This document shows, in pieces, positions 46,671 through 57,078 of a stretch of 64,000 nucleotides of DNA. The notes beneath the pieces are model-generated. The model saw only the letters and a list, made by a program, of their open reading frames with translations. It made no database searches and was not told the DNA's origin. How positions within the stretch are numbered: the first letter of the stretch is position 1; each line of letters begins with the position of its first letter. The DNA is taken from positions 32,460,476 to 32,524,475 of the forward strand of contig NC_019865.2 in NCBI RefSeq assembly GCF_002234675.1. The letters are read 5' to 3'. Source of the stretch: Oryzias latipes. Its lineage: Eukaryota; Chordata; Actinopteri; Beloniformes; Adrianichthyidae. The translations under genes were made by a program, and so were the position numbers.

Positions 46671-47645
46671 TGTATTTATAAAATGTAGTTTATATATATT
46701 TACAAAACTAAAGTATTGTTTTATACTTTTTCTATAACAATTTTAACTTTTTTAGCTTATTTTAACAGCAACACATACACGTTCCTTTCAAAATAAAATA
46801 GACGCAAATAAGTGAGTCAAATAAGATGTTCCTGCTGCTGCAGATTTGCTTGAAAAAAACAGAAAAGTTCAACGTGTTTCTGTCATTGTGATTTTCATCA
46901 CAGTCTTCCTTTTTCTCCTTTAACTATCAAATATAAACATGAAAAGAGTGATGCAGAGTCCACTTTTTTCTGTAGACCTTTAGTTGTCTGATTAGGCTAT
47001 ACTCATCCTTGCCCAACAGTAGCTGGATTGGAACCAGCAAACCTGTGAATTTCAGTTTGTTGTTCCACTACTGTTTTAAAAAGTCCTCTAATAAGCATCT
47101 TAAAAATTTATAATTTGCTATTTTTCATTTTAAATTTCAAAAAGTAAAAAGAAACGTCTGGAAAAAAAAGTAATCAGCATCATTCTGATCATTTATTCTA
47201 AAAAATTAATAAAAAAAATCATCTTCTTGTGGAAGAGTGAATAAAATAGTATACTCTGTATTTTCACCAGCCTTTGACTGCTTTGCTTTCTGATTGGTTA
47301 ACTGTGTTTTTTTCTCCATTTTCAACTTTAAGCTCCAGGAAAATATTATCTCTTCTGAAACGCTGACAAGTGTAGTTCAGGGCGTGGAGAACATTTCCAC
47401 CTGCAGGGGGCAGAGCTGCGCACGTGGGTTCTGCATATGTGCATGCTTTTCTCGCAGGTGAGCTTTTGCTGCAGGTTCCCAAGTTTTTTTCTTTTCTTTG
47501 TGTGCAAAAGAACACGCATACATGTGCGTGACACATAAACCACCGATGTGTGTCCAAACAGCTCGCAGGATGACAACCACGCATGGGGGGGGGGGTAACA
47601 AATCACGCATGTGCACACACTCGAACAGATGCAATCACAGAAACA
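46671..47645. other. AT-rich intergenic stretch, no gene seen
   Basis: No exon, RNA gene or known transposon end was recognised. A G run of 11 lies at 47585-47595 near the start of the following foldback element. Confidence 0.4.
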
Positions 47646-49454
47646 CGCGCTAAAATATGGAAGCGACTCTGTAGCATAATTCAAAATAAAAGTCAAAACC
47701 AGAAATGCTTTTTCATTTTCAAAAGGAAGCTGCATCAAATGACTCAAAATTAAAATGAAAAAGCAATCCACCAAAATGCTTTTTCATTTTCTTCTTCAAC
47801 ACAGCTTATTCTGTCACTTAATTAAAATGATAAAGAAAATGGTATTTGACATTTCATTTTCAAAAAATTCTCTGGTAAATGTGTAGCAAAGTACATTTAG
47901 AAATGACTAATTTGACCATTAAAATGGATTCACAGACATGCTTTTTAATTTTCAAAATGTAACTGCATCAAATAACTCAAAATTAAAATGAAAAATCAAA
48001 ACTTCAAAATGCTTTTTCATTTTCTACTTTTAAACCACTCATTCTGTGTTATAATGAAAACGAAAATGCAAAGAGGGGATTGCATTTTCATTTTAACGTC
48101 CACCCTGCGAACATTGTTGCTTTGTTCAATTCTAATTAGCATTTCCAGCGGGGAGGCGGGGCGATGAAATCAGTGCTCTCCATGTGTCCGTCTGCTAACA
48201 GACACATGCTAGGAGCAGTGTAGCTTTGTGTTAGCGGCAGATGAGACGGCTTTGTGACGATTGTGCACTCCTGATGATTTTACACAGCTTCTCTGGACTA
48301 CGTAGCAGCATTTCCGCCTTCTGCGGTCCTCCTGACGCACAGCGGTTGGTCGAAACCCCCCCCCCCGGACAAGCTTTTTTTCTTCGGATCGGCAGCTGCC
48401 TTCGCATAGCAGAGCGCAAATTCCCGTGACCCAAAACTCCCGATCGGCGAAGGCAGAAGTGCTGCTACTATCTGAGAAACCATCATATGAATTTGTGTTT
48501 CCAGTGGTGTCCAGAACAAAATAAAGGATGATGTAATTCCCACATATTTACATCCAAGATGCTCATTGCCCGTTCAGAGTTTTAAGTACCTCCATGGCTA
48601 ATGTTTTTAGCACATATTAGCCTAATGCTAACCCGTCTTTCGGGTCCTGCTTGCAGCGAAGAAAAAGCACTGACCGCACGGATTTAAAAAAAAATGAGTG
48701 AGCAGGCCCTTAATAATAATCACAACAATAAAAGCACATTTAGAAGATAGATGGTTGGACCAACACGCACTCAGCTTCGCGCAAACGTTTAACATGGCGA
48801 AATCTGCTATAGCTATTAATGGGACTCCAGCTGTCATCGAACAGCAAAATCAGCGCGAAGCTGCAGGAGACTATCTTCTGAATGTGCTGTTATTACTGTT
48901 ATGATTATGTGGCTAACACAAATGTACAATGCTCCTAGCATGTATCTCTTAGACGGACTCACGGAGATAGCACTGACGTCATCGCCCCGCCTCCCCGCTG
49001 GAAATGCTAAGTCGAATTGAATAATGAGACAATGTTCGCAGGGTGGATGTTAAAATGAAAATGCAATCCCCTCTTTGCATTTTCGTTTTAATTATAACAC
49101 AGAATAAGCAGTTTTTAAGTAGAAATGAAAAAGCATTTTGAAAATAAAAAATCATTTCTGTGAATCCATTTTAATTGTCAAATTAGACATTTCTAAATGA
49201 ATTTTGCTACACATTTAACAGAGAACTTTTTGAAAATGAAATGTCAAATACCATTTTCATTATCATTTTAAATAAGTGAAATAATAAGCAGTGTTGAAGA
49301 AGAAAATGGAAAAAGTATTTTGCTGGATTGCTTTTTCATTTTAATTTTGAGTCAAAAAATGCAGCTTCATTTTGAAAATGAAAAAGCGTTTCTGGTTTTG
49401 ACTTTTATTTTGAATCATGCTACAGAATCGCTTCCATACTAAAACGTCAGCGCG
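47646..49454. mobile_element. 1.8-kb foldback element with very long inverted arms
   Basis: The left arm, about 47646-48235, and the right arm, about 48895-49454, are inverse copies over their whole length with scattered differences. Examples: GGAAGCGACTCTGTAGC versus GCTACAGAATCGCTTCC at the outside, and AGCATTTCCAGCGGGGAGGC versus GCCTCCCCGCTGGAAATGCT inside. Arms contain many reiterations of an AAAATGAAAAAGC-type motif. The 660-bp centre has short frames on both strands (for example 48698-48904, MAKSAIAINGTPAVIEQQNQ) with no known domain. Superfamily not assigned. Confidence 0.8.
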
Positions 49455-49649
49455 AAATAATAGTCAGTCTAAACCATTTGAAGCTTCATCCATACATCTA
49501 GTCCATCGGGGGAGGAAGCGTCATCATCTTCATCATCACTTCCAGCTGCAGCATCTGAAGGCCTTCAGCGTCTGCGTCGATGCGGCCCAGAGCAGCTTTA
49601 CCGGCGCGCATCTCTGTTTCATGGGCCTATTGAAACAGAAACGCTATAC

Positions 49650-49705
49650 AGCCCCCCCCCCACACACACACACACACACGCTCGCATACACGCACGCACA
49701 CAGAT
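49650..49705. repeat. C run followed by CA microsatellite
   Basis: A C run joined to an ACAC tract and then CGCACACG-type variants. Simple sequence, without further structure. Confidence 0.9.
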
Positions 49706-50430
49706 CTTTGAAAGATTTTTTAAAACACTCTTTAGAAATAGAAAAATACTTTTTGCACAACGTTTTTTTTTAAATAGTAACGCAGAAAAATGTGATTAAA
49801 ATGTTCAATCAGATGGAAACAAAAAGTTCAAGTTCAAAAATATGTATTTTGGACAAGTGAAAACAAGTTTAGGATAACAAAATTATATCAGACAAGAAAA
49901 GTGTATAAAACAAGACCAGACAAAATTATATAAACCACCAAAGTCCAAAGGGAGTGAGAAAAGAAGAATCTTATAAACTCTCACCCCTTTTACCTGAGCT
50001 CCTTACTTTTCAGTATACCCACCTGTTCCCTAAGTGGACATCCGGTCACAGCTGCACATGTAAGTCTTATTTCCAAAAACACACAAATGAAAAACACAAT
50101 CTTATTTTCTAAGTACGCAGATTTACAAATGCTGATATCAATGATCATATTTCTATATTTATACTTAAATTCTTTCATGTTCGGACATTGGAAACCTTTA
50201 TCATCACGCACGAAAAAAAAGGTTTACCACAGAAACAAAGAAAAACCAACACGCACCCTCCCAGGTAACATGCAGTGCAGAGTTTAAAGGACAGCAGATT
50301 TGTACTCAGGTTGTCATCATTTTACTCATTCTTAAATATTTACGCAAAAACAGAAGGAAGGAAATGTTTTATGATGACATTGAGCAGGTTTGTCTTTTTT
50401 TTTTACAGACTCGCACGTTAAAAGGTTCTT
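49706..50430. other. pax7 upstream region, no gene seen
   Basis: AT-rich with short frames and no recognised repeat. CpG content rises from about 50430, leading into the pax7 5' region. Confidence 0.4.
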
Positions 50431-50551
50431 TCTTTGGGCTCGTGTGACAGAAGGTGCACGCGCAGCACAGTTGGAAAGGACCAGGTCAATGTGACCCACA
50501 TGAAGCGCGTGCACGACTGCGTCAGGGCTCCGCGTGTTCGTGGCCCGCTCT

Positions 50552-50562
50552 CCTATTGGCTG
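50552..50562 (-). promoter_or_regulatory. pax7: Inverted CCAAT box upstream of pax7
   Basis: CCTATTGGCTG contains ATTGG, the inverse of CCAAT, about 165 nt upstream of the start codon in a CpG-rich stretch (50430-50720). NF-Y binding is inferred. No convincing TATA box was found. Confidence 0.4.
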
Positions 50563-50719
50563 CTCCAACTTTTCTCACGCGGTTTAGTGGCGCGCGCGGT
50601 GCGCTCGTGTGAGGATGAGGTCCGCAGCAGAGTGACAGCTCGTCCTGCTCCTCCTCCTCCTCCCGTGGAGCTGCTCCTCACCTTCAGTCAGCTGGAACAT
50701 CTGCAGGATTTCTGCCCTC

Positions 50720-52076
50720 ATGTCTTCTCTGCAGGGACCCGAGCCGCGGATGATGCGCGCAGCTCCCGGACACAATTACCCCCGCGCTGGATTCCCCCTG
50801 GAAGGTAGGCTTCAGGAGCCGCCGGGCCCCCGCCGGGTCCCCGCCGGGCCCTCGCGCTCACAGGGACGCATCTGTGAGAAGACTAGAAACTTTCACGGTC
50901 AGGAGGAGAGGGGGCTGCGGGTGTCTGGGTCTCCGCCCGTCTCTAATTTATTTTATGCAAATGTATTGATTTATTTCTTCATCTGTGAGATTTCAGTCTA
51001 ATTTGCGTTTATGTAGCTTCAATTTCCTGCTTTAAAGTTTATAGAAATATATATTTAAAATAATGATAAATTTTAGAGGTATTTTGTTCTTGTCTATCAT
51101 TCTTTATTTTACCCCTTTTCTGTTTGTTGGATTTATGCTTCGTGTTGCTGCGTTTGAAATGTTCAGCAGAATTCGAACATTTTAGAAAAAACGTGAATTT
51201 AAGAAGTATCTGCGGAAATATTCCAAACCATGAGGCCTTCCAAGAGGAAACATCTGCTGCGCTCACACTAGTATTTTGTTAGAAATTCCTTTTTGGATTG
51301 ATTTATTCGTAATAACCACATCTTTCCCCGGAACCCCCCAGTCTCCACTCCTCTGGGCCAGGGTCGGGTCAACCAGCTTGGCGGCGTCTTCATCAACGGC
51401 CGGCCTCTCCCCAACCACATTCGGCACAAGATCGTGGAGATGGCGCACCACGGGGTCCGGCCGTGCGTCATCTCCCGCCAGCTGCGCGTGTCCCACGGCT
51501 GCGTGTCCAAGATTCTGTGCCGCTACCAGGAGACCGGCTCCATCCGCCCGGGGGCGATCGGCGGCAGCAAGCCCAGGGTGGGTTCCCGTTAATAACACAA
51601 TGACTCATGATGAGGATGAGGATGATGATGATGGCTCGCGCCTCGCGCAGCAGGTGGCCTCTCTGGACGTGGAGAAGCGGATCGAGGAGTACAGGCGGGA
51701 CAACCCCGGCATGTTCAGCTGGGAGATCCGGGACAGGCTGCTCAAAGACGGCGTGTGTGAGAGGAGCACGGCCCCCTCAGGTGCGCTCATGCCGGCGTCT
51801 GAATGTAGATTTAGAAACAAAAAAACAAAAACAATTTTAGGTTAGACTTTTTTTAAGATAGACATCAAAATGACCGTGAAACGAATGAATAAAAAATAGT
51901 AATAATAATAATATCTGCAATACTGACAGTGAGTTCCATCAGCCGCGTGCTCCGGGCTCGGTTCGGGAGTAAATTCGAGGAGTCTGACTTTGACAAGAAG
52001 AAGCACGAGGAGGAAGAGGAGGAGGAGCAGCAGCGGAGGACGAAGCACAGCATCGACGGCATCCTGGCGGACAAAG
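50720..52076 (+). CDS. pax7: Paired-box protein Pax7, coding exons 1-4 (partial gene)
   Basis: A nuclear transcription factor of muscle progenitors, neural crest and dorsal neural tube. Exons: 50720-50804 ([17 protein letters not shown]), 51342-51577, 51651-51780 and 51930-52076, all in phase. Exons 2-3 encode the paired domain: [40 protein letters not shown] and [17 protein letters not shown]. Exon 4 gives [12 protein letters not shown], a Glu-rich linker and the octapeptide-type motif [11 protein letters not shown]. Pax7 rather than Pax3 is supported by [15 protein letters not shown] and ISRVLR. The homeodomain and C-terminal exons are absent: exon 4 ends with a good donor and no homeobox appears before the window ends. 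Introns 2 (73 bp) and 3 (152 bp) are short. Which teleost paralog (a or b) is not resolved. Confidence 0.95.
51651..51653 (+). promoter_or_regulatory. pax7: Tandem NAGNAG splice acceptor of pax7 exon 3 (Q+/Q- choice)
   Basis: The intron ends CTCGCGCAG|CAG|GTGGCC. Use of the first AG includes a Gln codon after KPR; use of the second AG removes it, and both keep the frame. Pax3 and Pax7 are known to produce isoforms with and without Gln at exactly this position, so the arrangement is conserved. Confidence 0.75.
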
Positions 52077-55000
52077 GTGAGAGCCCCGCGCAGCGCGCAG
52101 CGCGCAGCGCACAGCGCGCAGCTCCGTCAGGCCTAAACGCTGACAAATTGGGGGTAAACGGTCTGATGCGGAGGACGGTCCTTTGGGACGCGCGCGCGCC
52201 CGTGTGTGTGTGGGGGGTGTCAGCTATGTCCCTAAATGTTGGGGTGGAGTGTGCTTGCGCGACACCAAAGAGCCCGAACGCATAGGATCCAGACAGAAAA
52301 AAACAGTAGGGATGTAGACAAATAAGAGCCCCCATGAGAAACGGAATGAAGTCTAAAAACGCTCCAGTCTTTCCTAGAACAAATTCCTTCTTTTTTTGTT
52401 CAGGAAACTTTCAGCTCCACGTTGAACTGTCAGGTACGCGCGTGCTCAGGTGCGCCATTCTGCGCTCCAGCAGGTCAGGCCTGACTCCAAGGCCTCAGTT
52501 TAGATCCAGGCTTTCCTCTCACTGTGAGTGTGTGTGTGTGTGTGTGGGGGGGGGGGGGTGTCTGTGGGTATGAGCCCCCCACAGAATTCTTGCCGGAAAG
52601 CTGATCTTGCAGATGAAGCTTGGTGTCTGGCTTCTGGACTTGGCTGAAGAACCCCAGCATGTCCCGGCCTTGTGATTGTGTGAAAGTCGTACGGCTGGTA
52701 CCACTGGGAGGATTTCAGTGTTTCCTGCTGTTCCCAGGCTTCTCTGGCCATCATATCGAACGACTCACACAAACCACTTTTCTATTTTAATTACAATAAG
52801 TAAAAAAATAATCAACTTGCAGCATATTTGGATCTCTTCTAGCTGAAGGACAGACTGCAGAGCGAAGAGATAACTTGGTTTTGATGAAGAAAACTCGTGC
52901 ATTTCTTCATTTCAAATATGGTAATAGGAGCCCGTAGAAATCCTCTTTAGGTTTTCTATTAAAGCTGCAGACCTGCAGAACAGGTGGACGCATTCTGAAC
53001 AAACACTGGAGCAGGAGACCTGCAGCTCAGCAGGCAGCAGGAACTTAGTTATTAATAATCATTGTCTCCGGGCATCATCCTCACTTTCTCTGAGTTTTTG
53101 TCAGGTTGAAATTGGGGGAAGCTCAAATGTTGGGAGCAGATAACGCAATCCTCACAGGCTTGGTCCGGGGCTGTGCACGGCTTTATTAAACCGGGATTAA
53201 CCTCCCCCCTCTTCCCCCCGGCGGGAACCAAAAATGACTACATGTAAGAAAAAATACAAAAACTAAAATGAAAACCGGCAGTGGAGGCCTCCACATCAGC
53301 GGCTAAGGCGCTCTCTGGAAACAGACAAGCAGCATCAGGACCAGCTGTTGACCGTTCAGGCTCCGTCTTCCTCATCACGCTGCAGGATTTGTTCTCAACG
53401 TGTCCACAAATGTGTGCTGATAATTTTAGCAGAGGAAATAAAAGAATATAAAAATCTATAAACTGTTTTTTTAATAAATTGCAATAGAAAAGATTGAATA
53501 AATTCAAACAACTGGTGAAAACGCAGAACATGAAAATGTGAGGTTATGGGAGCCGATCACCTAGAACGTTCCAGCGGGGCCTCTGTAGTGACAGGGATTC
53601 TTCTCACGTCTCTGTAAGAGAAATGTACGGTGGCCCTGAGGGGCAAATCTCATCAACCAATCACTCCGCGCAAAAACATTTTAAAGATCACAACGGCGAT
53701 TAAAAAAGCAAAACGAATTTAAAAAAAACAGCATTTTAGAAAGCAAAATGAAATTCCAGAAACCAAAACTTAAAAACCAAAAACGATGCAAACAGTTGAA
53801 AAAACAAAATGAAAGGTTAGAAAACCAAAACACAAAGAGAAAGCAGAAAAGGTGTGTGGGGCACATCGCTGATTGGATGATGACGTTTGTCATCATTTCA
53901 AACCAGTTATTTGACATGAAGCAATACTGGACATCATCATCCAATCAGCTTTGCTTGTTCAAGTCACTTCAGGGGGACAGGCGGTTGGGGAAATCTCAGC
54001 TGATGAACCACAAACCTGCTTCTGAGTCAGAGTTCTTTATTTAGGCAGGAAACTGCTGAAAAATGTGTCTGATGAACAGAAGATGCTTTAATGAAGGAAC
54101 GATGGTTACTTGCTGAACTGACCTGTTAGTTATTTTTTCTTCAAATGTGCTTCAATCTGGAAGTCAGTGGGCTTTAGTCTTAACCCCCACAGAGTGATGT
54201 TCTTGTCTTAGTTTTGGTGAAGCCTGTTACTTTACCAAACTCACAACAGAAAACCATGTGCAGGAAGCTCATGTGATCCTAAAAGTGGATATGGATGCCA
54301 GATGGATAGATGAAAGGAAAGATAGATGGATGGAGAAAGGAAGGAGGTTTATTGTAAATGATTTAACGTCTTCACAAATACAAATTAGAATTTAATTCTG
54401 GGACTGACATGTAAGAATTCCTCCCATATCGATGACATTTGGATCAAAGGAACAAACCTGCTGGAAGAGGTTCTTGTTTCCACTCTTGCATGAAGACAAC
54501 GAGCAGAAACGTGAAGCTGAGTGTGAATAATTGGCTATTCTTGTAAGCGCTTCCCCTCTGAATTATTGTTGTATTGCTTCTCTTGCATTTTCCGTCAAAT
54601 TTCCATAAAGCGGTTGGTGTGGCGGGATTCATCCGATGGCTCGGTCATGGTTCTCCTCATCAGGAAATCACGCTCACATTATGGCAGAAAATGACAAGAT
54701 CAGTGATGCATGCCGGCCAGCAGTGATGGAGGGGGCCGCAGCTTCTGGGAGGGGGGGTGAGTTCATCCCTTTGAACACAGGCTGCAGCCGTGAATAAAGC
54801 CTGCTCAGGAGGGGGGGTCTGCAGACGAGCTGCGGGGCTGCAGCAGTGCTTTCTGGAGGTTTGTGTTCTCCACATCTGGAAGGTTCTGGGCGTGAGCTCC
54901 TCTGAGGAACTGTGGCTCTCTGCAGATGCTCTCATAGAAAGAGTCGGGGCTTTCCCTCCCCGCCTGCAGACGAGCAGACAGGAACGGAGCTGGGGGTGTA

Positions 55001-56548
55001 CTTTCACACGTCCATCTGCAACACAAACAGCAGCAAAAAGAGCAGTGAGGAGAATGGAGACTGCACTTGTTTTGTGGTGACATTCAGCGTTCCGGGAGGT
55101 GATGAACTCCTCCAGGTTCGCTCTTAAATAAAGAAGAGGATCTGAGGTGGGGGCTCGGGGGGGTTGGACTGACAGTGTGTGAAGTGTGAGCATTGTGGGC
55201 TGAAGGCCTGTGTGTGAATAGCTGTGAATAGACTGCTTCAAAGTGACACAAATGAAGCAGACAACAGCAGAACGCCCAAAGGAAAGCCTCTCTCTGGAGC
55301 TGCAGAGTTCCTGCTCAGAATGCAAATGGACCTGGGGTGGGGGGGCTCCAGAAGCTGTGCTCCCCTCTCCCCATCAGCGCAGCAGCAAGTCCTGGTTTCT
55401 GGAGTTGTCCACTAGAAGAGGTCTGATTAGCGGCTCTTACTCGTGAGTTTATGAAACTCTGGAAACACCTGCTTCAGTCCTCCTTTGCTCCCGTCTGCTG
55501 AAGCGGAGCTGAAAGCTCTCAGCCGCCACATGTCAGCTCCTGCTCTGAATTTACTGCAGTCCATCAGCTAAGATCTCAGTATTTGTCTTACACCTGAGAT
55601 TTTAACTGGGGGGGGGGGGGGGGGGGGGGGGGGGGGGCTTTGTCGGACCCTCTGCTGGAGAACTGAGATTTGTTAAGGAAAGAACTCCTTTCTGGGACCG
55701 TCATGTTGTAAACACCAGAGGAGTGGAGGGTCAAACTGAGCATCTGGAACCAAAAGTTCCTCACCAGGGGGGGCTGGGAGAGTTTGAGACACCCTGTGGG
55801 ATGTGACCTGGGCGTCTTTAGGGTCAGAGTAAGACATGATTTGAACAGAAGTGTTTTTGAGCTGCATTAACACTGATGTCAGCGTAAACCTTAAACATAG
55901 ATCTGTGGATTGAAGGCGTTTTCCTTTTTTAAAAATTTGTATTTAATTTATTTTTTCTAACGTGTTCTGTCCGTTTTCTGGAGTGAAAATCTCTCCTGCA
56001 TATTTTTACTGCATGGACAGAATTCAGCTCCATAACTGTCAGTGATGTTGGTTTCTGCATCATCAGATGTTCCTGCTGGACCTGCTCCTCCTCTGCTCCT
56101 CCTCTGCTCCTCCTCTGGTTCTCCTCTGGTTCTCCTCTCAGACCTCCTCTGGAGGATCAAGAGCAGAAACTGAAACTGAAGCTTTCATGGAGCGCTGCGG
56201 TGCACGGGACAGCGTGTTTGGGAGGTGTTAACTGAGACGAAGGCTGAGTCACAACAATGCCGAGAGTCTGAGAAAGCGATGTGGGGGGGTTGGGGTGCTC
56301 GGCTCTCAGTTATCATTTTCCTGTATTTCCCAAGAATCTGGGCAGCTGGAAAGCAGGCGCAGATCACTTTATTTTGCCTCTGGTTTTTAATACCCCCCTC
56401 TCCCCCCACAAAGATTATAGCGACGTCTTAAAACTTTTGCAATGGCTGTTCTTAAGCCTGAAGCTGTCCACTTAGGGCTTGGCTGTGTCAACTGGAGCTT
56501 AAGAAGGCCTGTTTTTACTGTGTTTGTTCCCACTCTAATCTCTGCAGC
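52077..56548. other. Probable pax7 intron 4, first part
   Basis: No homeobox or other exon is visible. It contains a GT tract followed by 13 G (52524-52558), an imperfect inverted pair with GCTGATTGGATGATGA at about 53869 and TCATCATCCAATCAGC at about 53933, and a 30-nt G run at 55608-55637. A CTCCTCCTCTG-type tandem lies at 56085-56150. Long frames on either strand at 54660-55325 lack domains and splice context. Confidence 0.5.
55608..55637 (+). repeat. Poly(G) tract, 30 nt
   Basis: An uninterrupted run of 30 G after TTTAACT. It is one of several long G or C homopolymers in the window. Confidence 0.95.
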
Positions 56549-57078
56549 ACTCACACACTGCTCACACACTGCACACACACTGCACACACACTGCACACAC
56601 ACTGCTCACACACTGCACACACACTGCACACAAACACCCACTGCACACACACACTGTACTCACACACTGCACAAACACTGCTCACACACTTCTCACACAC
56701 TTCTCACACACTGCACACAAACACTGCACACACACTGCTCACACACTGCTCACACACACTGCACAAACACTGCACACACACTGCACACACACTGCTCACA
56801 CACTTCTCACACACTTCTCACACTCTGCTCACACACTGCACACACAAACTGCTCACACACTGCTCACACACTTCTCACACACCTCTCACACACTGCACAC
56901 AAACACTGCACACACACTGCACACACTGCACACACACTGTTCACACTCTGCTCACACACACTGTACACACACTGCTCACACACTTCTCACACGCTTCACA
57001 CACACTGCTCACACACACTGCACACACACACTGCACACACACACTGCTCACACACTTCTCACACACTGCTCACACAGT
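56549..57078 (+). repeat. CACACTG-type minisatellite
   Basis: About 530 bp of units such as CTGCACACACA, CTGCTCACACA and CTTCTCACACA, 10-12 bp each, with no perfect higher-order period. The open frame across it (repeated HTxHTLHTHC) is a by-product of the repeat. Confidence 0.9.

Noticed and set aside
45942-46681. Long frames on both strands encoding repeated PSIH or MDGW peptides (also at 29926-30384 and 32391-32784)
   Set aside because: A 4-nt tandem unit without stop codons is open in every frame; these are by-products of the CCAT/GATG arrays.
47264-47774. Overlapping minus-strand frames of 85-142 codons
   Set aside because: They run from unassigned sequence into the foldback arm and share no homology with known proteins.
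54660-55325. 221-codon minus-strand frame
   Set aside because: Low-complexity composition, no recognisable domain, and no matching features of a gene; probably chance in GC-rich intron sequence.
56549-57078. CRISPR-like array
   Set aside because: Units are short, directly adjacent and variable with no spacers; the genome is vertebrate.
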